Source: Campylobacter majalis (lineage in GTDB: Bacteria; Campylobacterota; Campylobacteria; Campylobacterales; Campylobacteraceae). Taken from it: a stretch of 64,000 nt of DNA. Positions 28,278 to 41,092 of this stretch are shown in pieces; the stretch's first letter is position 1, and every line of letters begins with the position of its first letter. The stretch covers positions 1-64,000 of the forward strand of contig NZ_CAJHOF010000009.1 of NCBI RefSeq assembly GCF_905120465.1. The letters are read 5' to 3'. The notes below the pieces were generated by a model that was given only the letters and a program-made list of their open reading frames with translations, was not told the origin of the DNA and did no database searches. Both the position numbers and the translations under genes were made by a program.

Positions 28278-28318
28278 CTTTTCACAAGTTTTTCACATGT
28301 TATTCACATTGTGAAAAA
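28278..28318. promoter_or_regulatory. DnaA-box array between ruvC and dnaA (origin or dnaA control region)
   Basis: Four DnaA-box-like nonamers: CTTTTCACA (28278-28286), TTTTTCACA (28289-28297), TTATTCACA (28300-28308, perfect consensus) and TTTTTCACA on the other strand (28310-28318). The three plus-strand boxes start exactly 11 bp apart, one turn of the helix, so DnaA can line up on one face. AT-rich DNA (28319-28345) and a TATTATA -10 (28342-28348) follow before dnaA. Confidence 0.8.
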
Positions 28319-28380
28319 GTTAAAATTTATTAATTTTTTGCTATTATAGAGAGTTTATTTTAATACAAAAAGGTTTAAAT

Positions 28381-29700
28381 TTGCTTATAGATGAAATTTT
28401 AGAGAGTTTAAGTAGCCAAATCTCAAAAAAAGAGTATGAAAGCTATATTAAACAGCTTAAATATAATGAAAAATCATCAAGCGATGATATCATAATATTT
28501 AATGCTCCAAACGAACTACTAGCAAAATTTATTTTAACAAGATATTCTGAAAAAATCGCATATTTATACGAAGCAAGAACTGGTATAAAACCAAAAATAG
28601 AAGTGTTAGTTTCATCAAAAACAACAAAAAACAAAATAAATAAAGTCGATATAAAACAGATAAAAGCACAAAATACATCGCTTGATCCAAATCTAACATT
28701 TGAAAATTTTATAGTTGGTGAATCAAATCAAATAGCATATTTAAGCTGCAAACAAGCCGCACAAAATCCTGGCATGATTTATAATCCAATTTTTATTTAT
28801 GGCTCAACTGGACTTGGAAAAACACACTTGCTTCAATCTGTTGGAAATTTTTGTCAAAATTTAGGCAAAAGTGTAATTTGCGTAACTGCTGAAATTTTTA
28901 GAAACGATTTTATAAATTATCTTAAACTAAATACAATGGAAAGATTTAGAGAAAAATATAGAAATTGTGATGTTTTGCTTATAGATGACGTTCAATTTTT
29001 GAGTAAAAGTGATAGAACTCAAGAGGAATTTTTTCACACATTTAATGACCTATACGAAAAAAAATCACAAATTATAATGACATCAGATCTTCCACCAAAA
29101 CAACTTAAAGGCTTTGAAGAGAGACTTGTATCTAGGTTTGAATGGGGCTTAACAACTGATATTGTTATACCTGAGCTAGAAACAAAAATAGCCATAATTC
29201 AAAAAAAATGTGAATTTAACGACATACATCTAAATAACGATGTTATAAACTACATAGCTACAAATTTAGGCGATAATATCCGCGATATTGAAGGTGCTAT
29301 AACAAATATAAAAGCTTATGCAAAACTCATGAATGCTGAAATAACCATAGACTTTGCAAAAAATGTCGTAAGAGATCAGATAAAAGAAAAACGTGAAAAT
29401 ATAAGCCTAGATCAGATACTAGAAATCGTTGCAAAAGAGCTAAATGTCAAGCAAAATGATATAAAAAGTAAATTACGCGTATCTAACATAGTTGAAGCAA
29501 GAAGAATAGTAATATATTTAGCTAAAAATTTAACACCAAATTCAATGCCAAAACTTGCAAGTTATTTTGATATGAAAGATCATAGTGCTGTTAGTCACAA
29601 TATTAAAAAAATAAATGAGCTAATGAATACAAACGAAATTTTCCGTCTTAGAATAGAAGAAATCAAAAATAAAATTTTAAAAAAGGATAAAAAATCGTGA
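28381..29700 (+). CDS. dnaA: Chromosomal replication initiator protein DnaA
   Basis: A 439-residue protein with all four domains: DnaB-interacting N-terminus, linker, AAA+ core (Walker A GSTGLGKT at 141-148, Walker B LLIDDVQFL, sensor region IVIPELE) and the DNA-binding helix-turn-helix with the signature DHSAVSHNIKKI near residue 400. It starts at a TTG codon at 28381, nine bases after AAAAAGG; the first residues (LIDEILESLSSQIS) align with other Campylobacter DnaA starts, and no in-frame ATG fits. The low-efficiency TTG may restrict synthesis. Confidence 0.96.
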   Translation: MLIDEILESLSSQISKKEYESYIKQLKYNEKSSSDDIIIFNAPNELLAKFILTRYSEKIAYLYEARTGIKPKIEVLVSSKTTKNKINKVDIKQIKAQNTSLDPNLTFENFIVGESNQIAYLSCKQAAQNPGMIYNPIFIYGSTGLGKTHLLQSVGNFCQNLGKSVICVTAEIFRNDFINYLKLNTMERFREKYRNCDVLLIDDVQFLSKSDRTQEEFFHTFNDLYEKKSQIIMTSDLPPKQLKGFEERLVSRFEWGLTTDIVIPELETKIAIIQKKCEFNDIHLNNDVINYIATNLGDNIRDIEGAITNIKAYAKLMNAEITIDFAKNVVRDQIKEKRENISLDQILEIVAKELNVKQNDIKSKLRVSNIVEARRIVIYLAKNLTPNSMPKLASYFDMKDHSAVSHNIKKINELMNTNEIFRLRIEEIKNKILKKDKKS

Positions 29701-29783
29701 AAAAAAGTGAAAAAAAAATAAAATTTATTCACGTTAAAAATATCAAAATTTCAGGCTTTTGTGAGTGTTTTCACATTTTCACT
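29696..29783. promoter_or_regulatory. DnaA-box cluster between dnaA and dnaN (likely oriC)
   Basis: Five TTCAC-core boxes in 88 bp: TTTTTCACG and TTTTCACTT on the minus strand (29696-29704, 29705-29713), then TTATTCACG (29725-29733), GTTTTCACA (29767-29775) and ATTTTCACT (29775-29783) on the plus strand. The DNA around is very AT-rich and could unwind. The dnaA-dnaN gap is the known replication origin site in C. jejuni. Confidence 0.65.
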
Positions 29784-29831
29784 ACATCTACTAATAATAC
29801 AAAAGAAATTTAAAAATAAAAAGGAGAAAAA

Positions 29832-30899
29832 ATGAGAGTATTTATAAACAAAAACGTTCTTGAAAGTATCATAACAAATACAAATCCATACTTAGAAAAA
29901 CGTGATTTGTCAGCTATAACTTCTCACATAATTATACAAGCAAAAGATAGTGTTTTAAACATCAAAGCAACTGATTATGAAATAGGCTTAGCATATAAAT
30001 TAAGTAATGTTAAAATTATAGATGAAGGAACAGCAACAGCAAATGGTAAAAAACTACTTGACATAATAAGAAGTTTAAAAGATGATGAGGTCCAATTAGA
30101 AACATTAAATAACTACTTATATATTAAACAAAAAAACTCAAAATACAAACTTCCTATGTATAAATTTGAAGACTTTCCTGAGTTTCCTACAACCCAAAAT
30201 AAAAATAAATTTGATGTAGATGCTGTAATGTTTGGAAGAAGCCTTAAAAAGATAATCCCAAGTATAGACAACTCAAATCCAAAACACGAACTAACAGGTG
30301 CTAAAATAGATATCAAACAAGATTTAATAAATATAGTAGGAACTGATACAAAAAGATTATCAGTATTTTCACTACAAACACAAACTCAAAATGAATTTAG
30401 CCTAATAATCCCTAAAAAAGCTATTACAGAGATGCAAAAATTATTTTTTGACAAAATAGAAATTTTCTATGATGAAAATATATTAATAGCACAAAGCCAA
30501 AATTTTGAGTTTTATACAAAATTAATAAATGGAAAATATCCTGATTATGATAAAGTTATACCAAAAGAGATAAAAAAGAGAATAAAATTAAATCGCGATA
30601 AAATGATAGAAGGCATAAAAACCATATCTATGCTAAGTGATACAATGAAAATAACAATGAACTCACAAACTATTAATTTTGAAAGTGTAATTGAAGATAA
30701 TTCAGAAGCAAAAACACAAATAGATTGTGAAACTGAACTTGATGAAGAGATATATTTTGGTGTTAAAAATAAATTTTTACTAGATTTCTTATCAAATATA
30801 GAAGATGATGAATTTTATTTAGAATTTAATAATAATAACTTACCATTTGTATTAACATCAAAAGAGTTAAAAACGGTTATTATGCCAATAAATATATAA
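29832..30899 (+). CDS. dnaN: DNA polymerase III beta subunit (sliding clamp)
   Basis: A 355-residue clamp with three repeated domains. It begins MRVFINKNVLESIITN and ends TVIMPINI, the normal family C-terminus. It tethers the replicative polymerase to DNA. AAGGAG stands before the ATG. It precedes gyrB by 12 bases and is probably transcribed with it. Confidence 0.95.
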   Translation: MRVFINKNVLESIITNTNPYLEKRDLSAITSHIIIQAKDSVLNIKATDYEIGLAYKLSNVKIIDEGTATANGKKLLDIIRSLKDDEVQLETLNNYLYIKQKNSKYKLPMYKFEDFPEFPTTQNKNKFDVDAVMFGRSLKKIIPSIDNSNPKHELTGAKIDIKQDLINIVGTDTKRLSVFSLQTQTQNEFSLIIPKKAITEMQKLFFDKIEIFYDENILIAQSQNFEFYTKLINGKYPDYDKVIPKEIKKRIKLNRDKMIEGIKTISMLSDTMKITMNSQTINFESVIEDNSEAKTQIDCETELDEEIYFGVKNKFLLDFLSNIEDDEFYLEFNNNNLPFVLTSKELKTVIMPINI

Positions 30900-33232
<2,333 letters not shown>

Positions 33233-33233
<1 letters not shown>

Positions 33234-34606
33234 TGAATAAAGCACAAAATGCAGAGCGTTCTTATCGGTTTAATATCGCTATTAGAATAGCTTTGCCTTT
33301 TATTGTCGCTATTATATTTTCATCATATATTTTATATAAAAATGGCAGCATAGGCGATAACGATATGGTGCTATTTTTTATACTTATAATTAGTTATGTT
33401 TATTTTACAACATATATGATATATCAAAGTTTTCAAAATACATTTTTAGATAGTGTTACGAAAGTATATACAAGAGATAAAATTTTAAAAATTATAGATT
33501 CTAAAGTTAAAAAAAATAGGGATTTTAATAATTTAACACTTTTAAATTTTAAAAATATTGGTGATATTTCAGATAGATATGGTGTTGATTTTGGTGATGA
33601 AATTTTAATTCAGTGTGTTAGGGAGTTAGAGAAATTTTTAGATGAAAATTCGATAAAATCATACTTTTTAGGTAGATATAGTAGTAGTTATTTTTTACTT
33701 TATACTAATGAAAATTTACCAAAAATTAGACATTTAATTACAATTTTTAGCAAAAAAATTAAAAATGAAGGAGTAAATAAAAAAGAGATTATATTAAAAT
33801 TTGAGATTAAAAATATATCTTATAGTGACTTACAAAAGAGTATAAATTATTTAATAAATAGAATTAAAGATGTAAAGATAATAAGTGATGATATAGATGA
33901 GTTTGAAAGTGATGTTATAAAAAGCATAAAAAACAAAAATTTTAGTTATAAAGTGCAGAAAATAGCTGGATTTAAGGATGAAAATTTATATTGTGTTATA
34001 CCGAGTTTAAAAAGTGAAAATCATGGCAATATATCAAAATCTAAAATATCAAATGTTATGTTTAAATATAATATGCAAGTAAATCAAGATATTGCAATAT
34101 TTTCGTCATTTTTTAATAGTTTAGTTAAAAATGTTAATAATAAATTTATAATTGAAATTTCAATGCAGAGTTTAAACAGTGTGAAGTATTTGGAATTTTT
34201 AAAAGAGTTTATTGATGAAAATAAAATAGATGCTTCAAATATTATAATTGAGTTTTATCCTGATGATAAAACAGAGCATTTAAATAGATTATCAGAAATT
34301 TTGTTTGAATATAAGAAATTGGGTTTTAGGTTTGCGATTAGCCATTTTGGTGCAAATAACGCATTTTTTGCGTATTTTTTAAATTTAGATATAGATTATA
34401 TCATATACGATGTAAATATATCTAAAAATTATAAAGATACAAAAGTAGCAAATACGTTTTTAAAATTGAATGAATTAGCAAGGCAAATAGGCATAAAAAC
34501 TATCTTAAAATTTGTAGATAGGTTTGATATGTTTGAGTTTGCAAAAAATAATAAAGTTGATTTTGTTCAAGGTTTTTATATACAAAAACCACGAGAATTA
34601 GTTTAA
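33233..34606 (+). CDS. Membrane protein with degenerate GGDEF and EAL-like domains
   Basis: A 457-residue protein. Two membrane helices (about 15-35 and 45-65) precede a GGDEF-like region where the signature is RYSSSYF (about 148-154), so cyclase activity is very unlikely. From about residue 260 an EAL-like domain follows, with IIIEFYPDD in place of the E-x-L motif and a late FVDRFDMFEFAKNNKVDFVQGFYI segment recalling the end of EAL barrels; metal ligands look incomplete. I infer a non-catalytic c-di-GMP-type sensor or structural protein. Starts in a TAATG overlap with gyrB and is followed 10 bases later by queF. Confidence 0.65.
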
Positions 34607-34616
34607 AAGGAAAAAT

Positions 34617-35261
34617 ATGAGTGAAAATTTACAATTAACCGATACACAACAAATGAAATACGGTGAGCGTGAGATAAAAGAATTTGATGTAGAAAAGGAC
34701 TTAGAAATATGGCCAAACAAACATCAGCGTGATTACACAATACGCATAACTTTACCTGAGTTTTGTTGTCTTTGTCCACGTTCTGGTTATCCTGATTTTG
34801 CAACGATTTATATTGATTATATACCAAATAAATGGGTTGTAGAATTAAAAGCTATAAAATTATATATAAATAGTTTCATGAACCGTAATATAAGCCATGA
34901 AGATAGTATAAATGAAATTTTTGAAGTTTTACAAACAAAATTAGAGCCAAAATTTTTAAAAATAGTAGGAGATTTTAATCCACGTGGTAATGTTCATACC
35001 GTTATAGAGATAACAAATAAAGTATTAACAAAACAGTCTGAGATCTCAAATGAAATAAAATGTGAAAATTATCGTGCTGGTGCTAGGCGTATAGATGAGC
35101 GTGAAAAAGATAAAAAACGTGATAATTCTCGCTCTTTTGATAACAAAGATACAAAATCTGCAAAAAGTGGCGATAAGAAACATAACGCAAACAAAGATGG
35201 TTTTAGAAAGATAAGTTTTCAAGGCGATAAAAAACCAATAGTTGTTAAAAAAGATAGCTAA
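34617..35261 (+). CDS. queF: NADPH-dependent 7-cyano-7-deazaguanine reductase QueF with basic C-terminal tail
   Basis: A 214-residue protein. The core (about 1-140) is QueF, which reduces preQ0 to preQ1 for queuosine in tRNA: catalytic Cys in CCLCPRSGYPDFA, substrate loop VVELKAIKLYINSF, and the end GDFNPRGNVHTVIEI. Related Campylobacter proteins stop there at about 127 residues. Here about 74 more residues follow, rich in Lys, Arg, Asp and Asn (REKDKKRDNS, DTKSAKSGDKKHNANKDG), low-complexity and probably disordered. The codon pattern stays uniform, and the TAA overlaps the next ATG, so the tail is real sequence. It might bind tRNA or another partner. Confidence 0.88.
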   Translation: MSENLQLTDTQQMKYGEREIKEFDVEKDLEIWPNKHQRDYTIRITLPEFCCLCPRSGYPDFATIYIDYIPNKWVVELKAIKLYINSFMNRNISHEDSINEIFEVLQTKLEPKFLKIVGDFNPRGNVHTVIEITNKVLTKQSEISNEIKCENYRAGARRIDEREKDKKRDNSRSFDNKDTKSAKSGDKKHNANKDGFRKISFQGDKKPIVVKKDS

Positions 35262-36508
35262 TGATAAGTGCAAAACTAATAGAACATATATTTAAAGCAG
35301 CGTCTATTTCGCGTTGGAATGACTATCCAAAGATGACAAATTTAGTCGAGCTTGATAAACAAGCTCATAAATTTATCATCGCTTATTTTATCGCAAAACT
35401 TGAAAAAGATGTTGATATAAACTATATAATTGAAGCTGGAATTTTTGAGTTTTTATCTCGTGTGGTAGTTACTGATATACGTCCTGATGTATTTCATCAT
35501 ATACAAAAAACAAAACGTGAGCAAGTAAATACATGGATAGTCAGTGAGCTTGAAGAACTTTGTATTAAGATTGATGATGGTAAATTTTTTATTAGATTAA
35601 AAGATTATTTATTAAGCGATGATAAAACGCATGAAAAAGAAAAACTTATCCTAAAAGCTGCTAGTTATCTATCTACTAGGTGGGAATTTAGCATAGTTTA
35701 TCAAACAAGCCAGTTTTTAAGCGATATAGACGAATTAAAGCGAAAAGTCGAAGAAGAGCTTGAGGATTATTATGAATTAATTGGTGTTCGAAAAATCGCA
35801 ATGAATCAAAAACTTGCTCGTTTAGTTGATTTAAGTGGTCGGTTAAGATTTCAAAAACGCTGGGCTCAAACGCCACGCATACCTGAAACTGCAGTGCTTG
35901 GACATATGCTAGTGGTTGCTATACTTAGTTATTTTTACTCGCTTAAGGTTAAAGCTTGTGGTAAAAGACTAGAAAATAATTTCTTTTGTGCTTTATTTCA
36001 TGATTTACCAGAAAGCCTTACAAGAGATATTATAAGCCCCGTAAAATACGGCATAAAGGGCTTAAATGAGATAATAAATGAGTATGAGATTAGACTGATT
36101 GATGAGCAAATATTGCCATATGTGCCAAATTCGTATAAAGATGAGTTTAGCTACATTCTAGGAATTAGACAAAATAATGAAGAAATTATTAAAGATGAGT
36201 TTGAAAATCGTACATTCGAAAATAAAATTTTACCATTTGATGGAACACTTGAAAATGTAAATGAAGATAAATTTAACGCAATTGATGGCAAGGCATTAAA
36301 ATATTGTGATAAACTTGCAGCTTACATTGAAGCTGGTATATCTATAAGCTACGGAGTAAAATCAAAAGAGTTAATTGAAGGTTTTAAAGGCATGTATGAT
36401 AATTTCAAACAAAAACCGAAAATTGATGGCGTAAGCTTTTATGATATATGCGAAAATTTCAATGAGTATTTTAATGTCGGCGAATATGCAAAAGGCATAA
36501 AAGCTTGA
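35261..36508 (+). CDS. HD-domain protein (YfbR/COG1896-like phosphohydrolase)
   Basis: A 415-residue protein. A metal-binding HD domain lies in the middle: HMLVVAILSYF supplies the first His, and FCALFHDLPESLTRDII supplies the HD pair and downstream Asp-like ligand. That pattern (HDLPE...RDI) resembles YfbR-type 5'-nucleotidases and related COG1896 proteins. The first 170 residues are extra and helical; no GD or synthetase motif is present. Substrate unknown. Coupled to queF by a TAATG overlap. Confidence 0.75.
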   Translation: MISAKLIEHIFKAASISRWNDYPKMTNLVELDKQAHKFIIAYFIAKLEKDVDINYIIEAGIFEFLSRVVVTDIRPDVFHHIQKTKREQVNTWIVSELEELCIKIDDGKFFIRLKDYLLSDDKTHEKEKLILKAASYLSTRWEFSIVYQTSQFLSDIDELKRKVEEELEDYYELIGVRKIAMNQKLARLVDLSGRLRFQKRWAQTPRIPETAVLGHMLVVAILSYFYSLKVKACGKRLENNFFCALFHDLPESLTRDIISPVKYGIKGLNEIINEYEIRLIDEQILPYVPNSYKDEFSYILGIRQNNEEIIKDEFENRTFENKILPFDGTLENVNEDKFNAIDGKALKYCDKLAAYIEAGISISYGVKSKELIEGFKGMYDNFKQKPKIDGVSFYDICENFNEYFNVGEYAKGIKA

Positions 36509-36514
36509 AATTTC

Positions 36515-36937
36515 ATGATATATCTAGCACAGACTGATACAACAGCTGGATTTTTAAGCGACGATAAAATCCAGCTAAATAGGTTAAAAAATCGTCCAGA
36601 CAATCAAGAGTGTATAATTACAACGTCAAAATTTCAAAATTTACTTAAACTAACTCGTATCCCAAATATACATAAAAATCGCATAAGAAAGTCTAAATTT
36701 TCTACATTTTTATATCCAAATTCTAAAGCTATAAGGGTTATAAAAGATCATAAACATGCAAAATTTTTGTCTAATTTTGACTGGCTTTACTCTACTTCGG
36801 CAAATTTACATGGCAAGAATTTTGATTTAAAATGGGCATTACAAGTCGCTGATATAGCAGTAGATAGTCACTTTAGTGAAGAAAAGTCATCTAAAATTTT
36901 TAAGATTTCAAATAGTAACATAAAACGCCTAAGATAA
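36515..36937 (+). CDS. Short Sua5/YciO/YrdC-type protein
   Basis: A 140-residue protein. MIYLAQTDTTAGFLS corresponds to the start of YrdC domains (PTDTxYGL), and YSTSANLHGKN to their C-terminal STSAN motif. Full YrdC domains are about 180-200 residues, so this is a shortened form. TsaC/Sua5 makes threonylcarbamoyl-AMP for t6A37 of tRNA; whether this short version is active cannot be told. The KRxR-rich middle (KLTRIPNIHKNRIRKSK) retains the nucleotide-binding character. It follows the HD gene by six bases, without a strong ribosome site. Confidence 0.7.
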   Translation: MIYLAQTDTTAGFLSDDKIQLNRLKNRPDNQECIITTSKFQNLLKLTRIPNIHKNRIRKSKFSTFLYPNSKAIRVIKDHKHAKFLSNFDWLYSTSANLHGKNFDLKWALQVADIAVDSHFSEEKSSKIFKISNSNIKRLR

Positions 36938-37107
36938 AATTATAAAACGAAGTTTAAGCGAAAAAAAATATTAGGCATTGTAAAATACGTTCATCATTTT
37001 AAAATTTGATATTTAGTATTTATAAAAGTTGCTTTTTGCAATTTTTATAAATATTGTAAATTTAACAAATCTTAAAATTTGCAATATAACTAAACAAAAG
37101 GAAATAC

Positions 37108-38465
<1,358 letters not shown>

Positions 38466-38468
38466 AAT

Positions 38469-38497
38469 TTATCCCCATTTTTGGGGATAATTATTTT
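38469..38497 (+). terminator. Rho-independent terminator after gdhA
   Basis: TTATCCCCA (38469-38477) and TGGGGATAA (38482-38490) form a 9-bp stem with a TTTT loop, followed by TTATTTT. Confidence 0.85.
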
Positions 38498-38776
38498 AGT
38501 CTTTCATAAATTTTTTGTATTAATTGTTTTTTATTATTTGAAATCTTTTTGTATAATTTTAAGATGATTTATAAATAAGGCTTTTATCAAAATTTCATGT
38601 TTTTTGTTTATTATTAAATCTACGTCTGGTGTAAATTCATATTATATTGTGTTTGCAAATACTTGTTATATCTAATATCTTTATACTACAATGCTTAGCT
38701 GAGCTTTTATATTATGAAAATTCTATTTTATTTTAAATAGTGTATTTTATAATACTTAGTAATTATAAAATAAATT

Positions 38777-38887
38777 AGTTCAGGCACAACTGGTGTGGCT
38801 AGTTTGGAACTTGGGCGTAAGTTTATAGGCATAGAAAAGGAAATTGGTTTTTTAAAAATATCAAAAGATAGAATCTTAAAAGTATAA
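38777..38887 (+). pseudogene. C-terminal relic of a DNA (N4/N6) methyltransferase
   Basis: The frame reads SGTTGVASLELGRKFIGIEK, then EIGFLKISKDRILKV and TAA. This is the standard end of type II/III beta-class DNA methyltransferases (GSGTTGVAAxxLGRKFIGIE...AxxRI), the SAM-binding FxGxG region. Upstream there is an in-frame TAA at 38771-38773 and no start or body of the gene. So only the last 36 codons remain, evidence that a restriction-modification or mobile-element methylase was once next to gdhA. Confidence 0.8.
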
Positions 38888-38900
38888 ACTTAGATTTAAA

Positions 38901-38923
38901 GCCCTCTTTGGGGGAAAGAGGGC
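38901..38923 (+). other. Perfect GC-rich hairpin after the methylase relic
   Basis: GCCCTCTTT (38901-38909), GGGGG loop, AAAGAGGGC (38915-38923). It lacks a T-run after it (TTGCTACAAAAAGGAGG), so it may be an RNA structure in front of the following ribosome site rather than a terminator for the relic. Confidence 0.75.
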
Positions 38924-38945
38924 TTGCTACAAAAAGGAGGTTTTC

Positions 38946-39023
38946 TTGTTGGACAATGAAATACTACTATTTTGTTTAAAATATAAAAATAACTTTAAGT
39001 TAATAGATTTTAATAACGCTTAA
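38946..39023 (+). CDS. Candidate 25-residue peptide with a strong ribosome site
   Basis: AAAAAGGAGG (38931-38940) stands five bases before a TTG at 38946, which opens LLDNEILLFCLKYKNNFKLI, then DFNNA and TAA at 39021-39023. The ribosome site is the strongest in the region, and directly behind the hairpin at 38901-38923. Without the TTG there is no other start. Hairpin plus strong site plus short peptide recalls leaders or type I toxins, but the peptide is only weakly hydrophobic. Not recognised; low certainty that it is translated. Confidence 0.35.
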   Translation: MLDNEILLFCLKYKNNFKLIDFNNA

Positions 39024-39107
39024 AATGCTGAATTTTTGGGCATGAAAAAGTATAAAATTTTTAAAATTTTGTTATAAATTTTCATAATTTACTTAAATTT
39101 CTTGTGA

Positions 39108-39113
39108 TATAAT
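39108..39113 (+). promoter_or_regulatory. -10 element for moaC
   Basis: TATAAT after TTGTGA, 17 bases before the ATG of moaC, with AAGGA of the ribosome site between. A very short leader. Confidence 0.5.
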
Positions 39114-39130
39114 GCCAAAAAAGGATAAAA

Positions 39131-39598
39131 ATGCTAACACATTTAGACGAAAATGATAGACCAAAAATGGTAGATGTAAGTGATAAAAATATCACACAAA
39201 GAGTTGCTACTGCAAGTGGCATTATAAGCATGAGCGAGGAGGCTTTTAAACATATAAAAGATGGCACAGCAAAAAAAGGTCCAGTCATACAAACAGCTGT
39301 AGTTGCTGCTATAATGGGTGCAAAAAAGACAAGCGAGTTAATTCCGATGTGCCATCCGCTAAATATACTTGGTGTAAATTGCGATATCGCGGAGTTAAAA
39401 AATGCGATAAAGCTAACTGTGAGCGTAAAAATAGATGGTAAAACAGGTGTCGAGATGGAAGCACTAACTGGTGTGAGCGTAGGGTTATTAACTATTTATG
39501 ATATGATAAAAGCAGTTGATAAGACAATGGTAATAAGCAATATCATGCTAGAGAGTAAAAGTGGAGGTAAAAGTGGCGAGTATATGCGATCTAAATAA
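39131..39598 (+). CDS. moaC: Cyclic pyranopterin monophosphate synthase accessory protein MoaC
   Basis: A 155-residue enzyme that, with MoaA, makes cyclic pyranopterin for the molybdenum cofactor. Motifs: [16 protein letters not shown], the active-site [10 protein letters not shown], and [23 protein letters not shown]. The cofactor is needed by the molybdo-reductase at 63287-64000 and others elsewhere. Its 3' end overlaps the next gene by 26 bases. Same block order as C. jejuni Cj0252-Cj0254. Confidence 0.95.
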   Translation: MLTHLDENDRPKMVDVSDKNITQRVATASGIISMSEEAFKHIKDGTAKKGPVIQTAVVAAIMGAKKTSELIPMCHPLNILGVNCDIAELKNAIKLTVSVKIDGKTGVEMEALTGVSVGLLTIYDMIKAVDKTMVISNIMLESKSGGKSGEYMRSK

Positions 39599-39839
39599 TC
39601 AAAAACCAAATATAAACTATCCAACATTTTGGGAGTATAAGGCGATATTTCAAGCAGAAACGGACGCAAACAGCGTGGCAAAAGAGATTATAAAAGATAG
39701 AGAATTTAAACTAAGCTTTTCAAAAAATAGCAAAGATAGCAAGTATAAAAGTTATTCAATAAGTGTTTTGGTTTTTAATGATTTTGAGAGACTTCAGATT
39801 TTTAGTGCATTAAAAAAAGTAGCAAAATATGTATTATAG
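39573..39839 (+). CDS. DUF493/UPF0250 (HP0495-like) small protein
   Basis: An 88-residue ferredoxin-like protein: [20 protein letters not shown], then EYKAIF. I chose the GTG at 39573, because GGAGGT lies just before it inside moaC; a GTG at 39561 also opens the frame. It starts within moaC, so translation is coupled. Related proteins HP0495/YbeD have an ACT-like fold; function unclear. Followed nine bases later by the helical protein gene. Confidence 0.8.
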   Translation: MASICDLNNQKPNINYPTFWEYKAIFQAETDANSVAKEIIKDREFKLSFSKNSKDSKYKSYSISVLVFNDFERLQIFSALKKVAKYVL

Positions 39840-39847
39840 GGGATAAA

Positions 39848-41092
39848 ATGAGCGAAAAATTACAAAAAAATCTTAAAAATTACGTTGAGAGCAATGGTGT
39901 GTTAATTAGTATAAAGGCACTTGCAAATGAATATTTTAAAGAAATTTCTGATTTAAATAAAGATGAATTAAAAGATGAAATTTTAACTCGTATGCAGATA
40001 CTTTTGCAACATTTTAACTCGCACAATCTAACAAATACCAAAAATTTACGCTCAGCCATGGAGGGCATAAATCAAGCATTAGTAGGTGCCAAAGAGAAAG
40101 AGTTGTATAAATTGCTTGATGAACAAGATAGTATCGCTAGGAAAATTCGTATAAAACAAGATGAGATAAGAAATACGCTTGTTATCTCATATGAGAGTGC
40201 TGAAAGACTGATGCAAGAAAGCAATGCAGAGTGTAAAGATGAAGTGCTTGGTTTAATCGGTAGTGCAATTATACGCGAAACAAGAATGCTTGGAATTTTA
40301 AAAGAAAGCTCACAAAATGCGTTTTTAACTACGATAGAAAATGGTATAAATATACACGAAACAATAAGTCAAATATCCAAAAATATGGCGTATTCATCGA
40401 TACTTCAGGGTGAGTTTAGCCGCGATAGGATAATCGAGATATCTCGCACTATCATACTTGCAGCAGCTGAGGTAGCAAATGAAGGACATATTTTTGCCAA
40501 CGTCTTGGTAGATGGTGCGGTAGTTGGGGTAAAAGATGGTATAAGTTTGGCCGTGGCTAAGATAAAAGATGATGCGAAATTTGCTCCAAATGAAGTAGTT
40601 GATGATGCTAGATTAAAAGAGCTAAAAAATATCGATGAGAGTTTTATAAATATGCTAAAAGAACTAGAAACCAAGCTAGAAGCACCAGCTAAAGATGAGA
40701 TAAAAATACTACTAACAACTACTCTAGACAGCTTAATGGCAAAGCTAAAACGCATAAGCGAACAAGCAAATGAGCAATTAAGTGAGCGTATAAATACAAT
40801 AAAGGAAAATCCAAATATAGCTGAACTTATTAATGGTGCAAATGATAGATTAGAAAAACTAAAATCGGCATTAAATGAGCGTGAGTGGCTAAAAGGTGAG
40901 ATAGGGGATAAATTTGAAACTATCAAAAAAGAGCTAGATGAATTAGAAAAGAAAGCAAGTGTAAAATTTAGCGAAGTAAAAACAATAAACATCAAAGAAG
41001 AAGCCAAAAAAATGGGTGATAGGGCGTATAAATCAGCTAAAGAATTTATAGCCAAACTTAAAAAAGATGAGCCAAAACAGGACAATAAGTGA
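39848..41092 (+). CDS. Helical cytoplasmic protein of unknown function (Cj0254-like position)
   Basis: A 414-residue protein that is almost entirely alpha-helical, with long charged stretches after residue 260 (KLKRISEQANEQLSERI, LNEREWLKGEI, ELDELEKKASVKF) likely to form coiled coils. No membrane helix, signal peptide or catalytic motif seen. It sits between the DUF493 gene and ruvX, as in other Campylobacter genomes. I do not recognise a functional family. Confidence 0.7.
   Translation: MSEKLQKNLKNYVESNGVLISIKALANEYFKEISDLNKDELKDEILTRMQILLQHFNSHNLTNTKNLRSAMEGINQALVGAKEKELYKLLDEQDSIARKIRIKQDEIRNTLVISYESAERLMQESNAECKDEVLGLIGSAIIRETRMLGILKESSQNAFLTTIENGINIHETISQISKNMAYSSILQGEFSRDRIIEISRTIILAAAEVANEGHIFANVLVDGAVVGVKDGISLAVAKIKDDAKFAPNEVVDDARLKELKNIDESFINMLKELETKLEAPAKDEIKILLTTTLDSLMAKLKRISEQANEQLSERINTIKENPNIAELINGANDRLEKLKSALNEREWLKGEIGDKFETIKKELDELEKKASVKFSEVKTINIKEEAKKMGDRAYKSAKEFIAKLKKDEPKQDNK

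Noticed and set aside
40405-41085. A 226-codon minus-strand frame rich in Ser and Phe
   Set aside because: It is the antisense shadow of the helical protein gene at 39848-41092.
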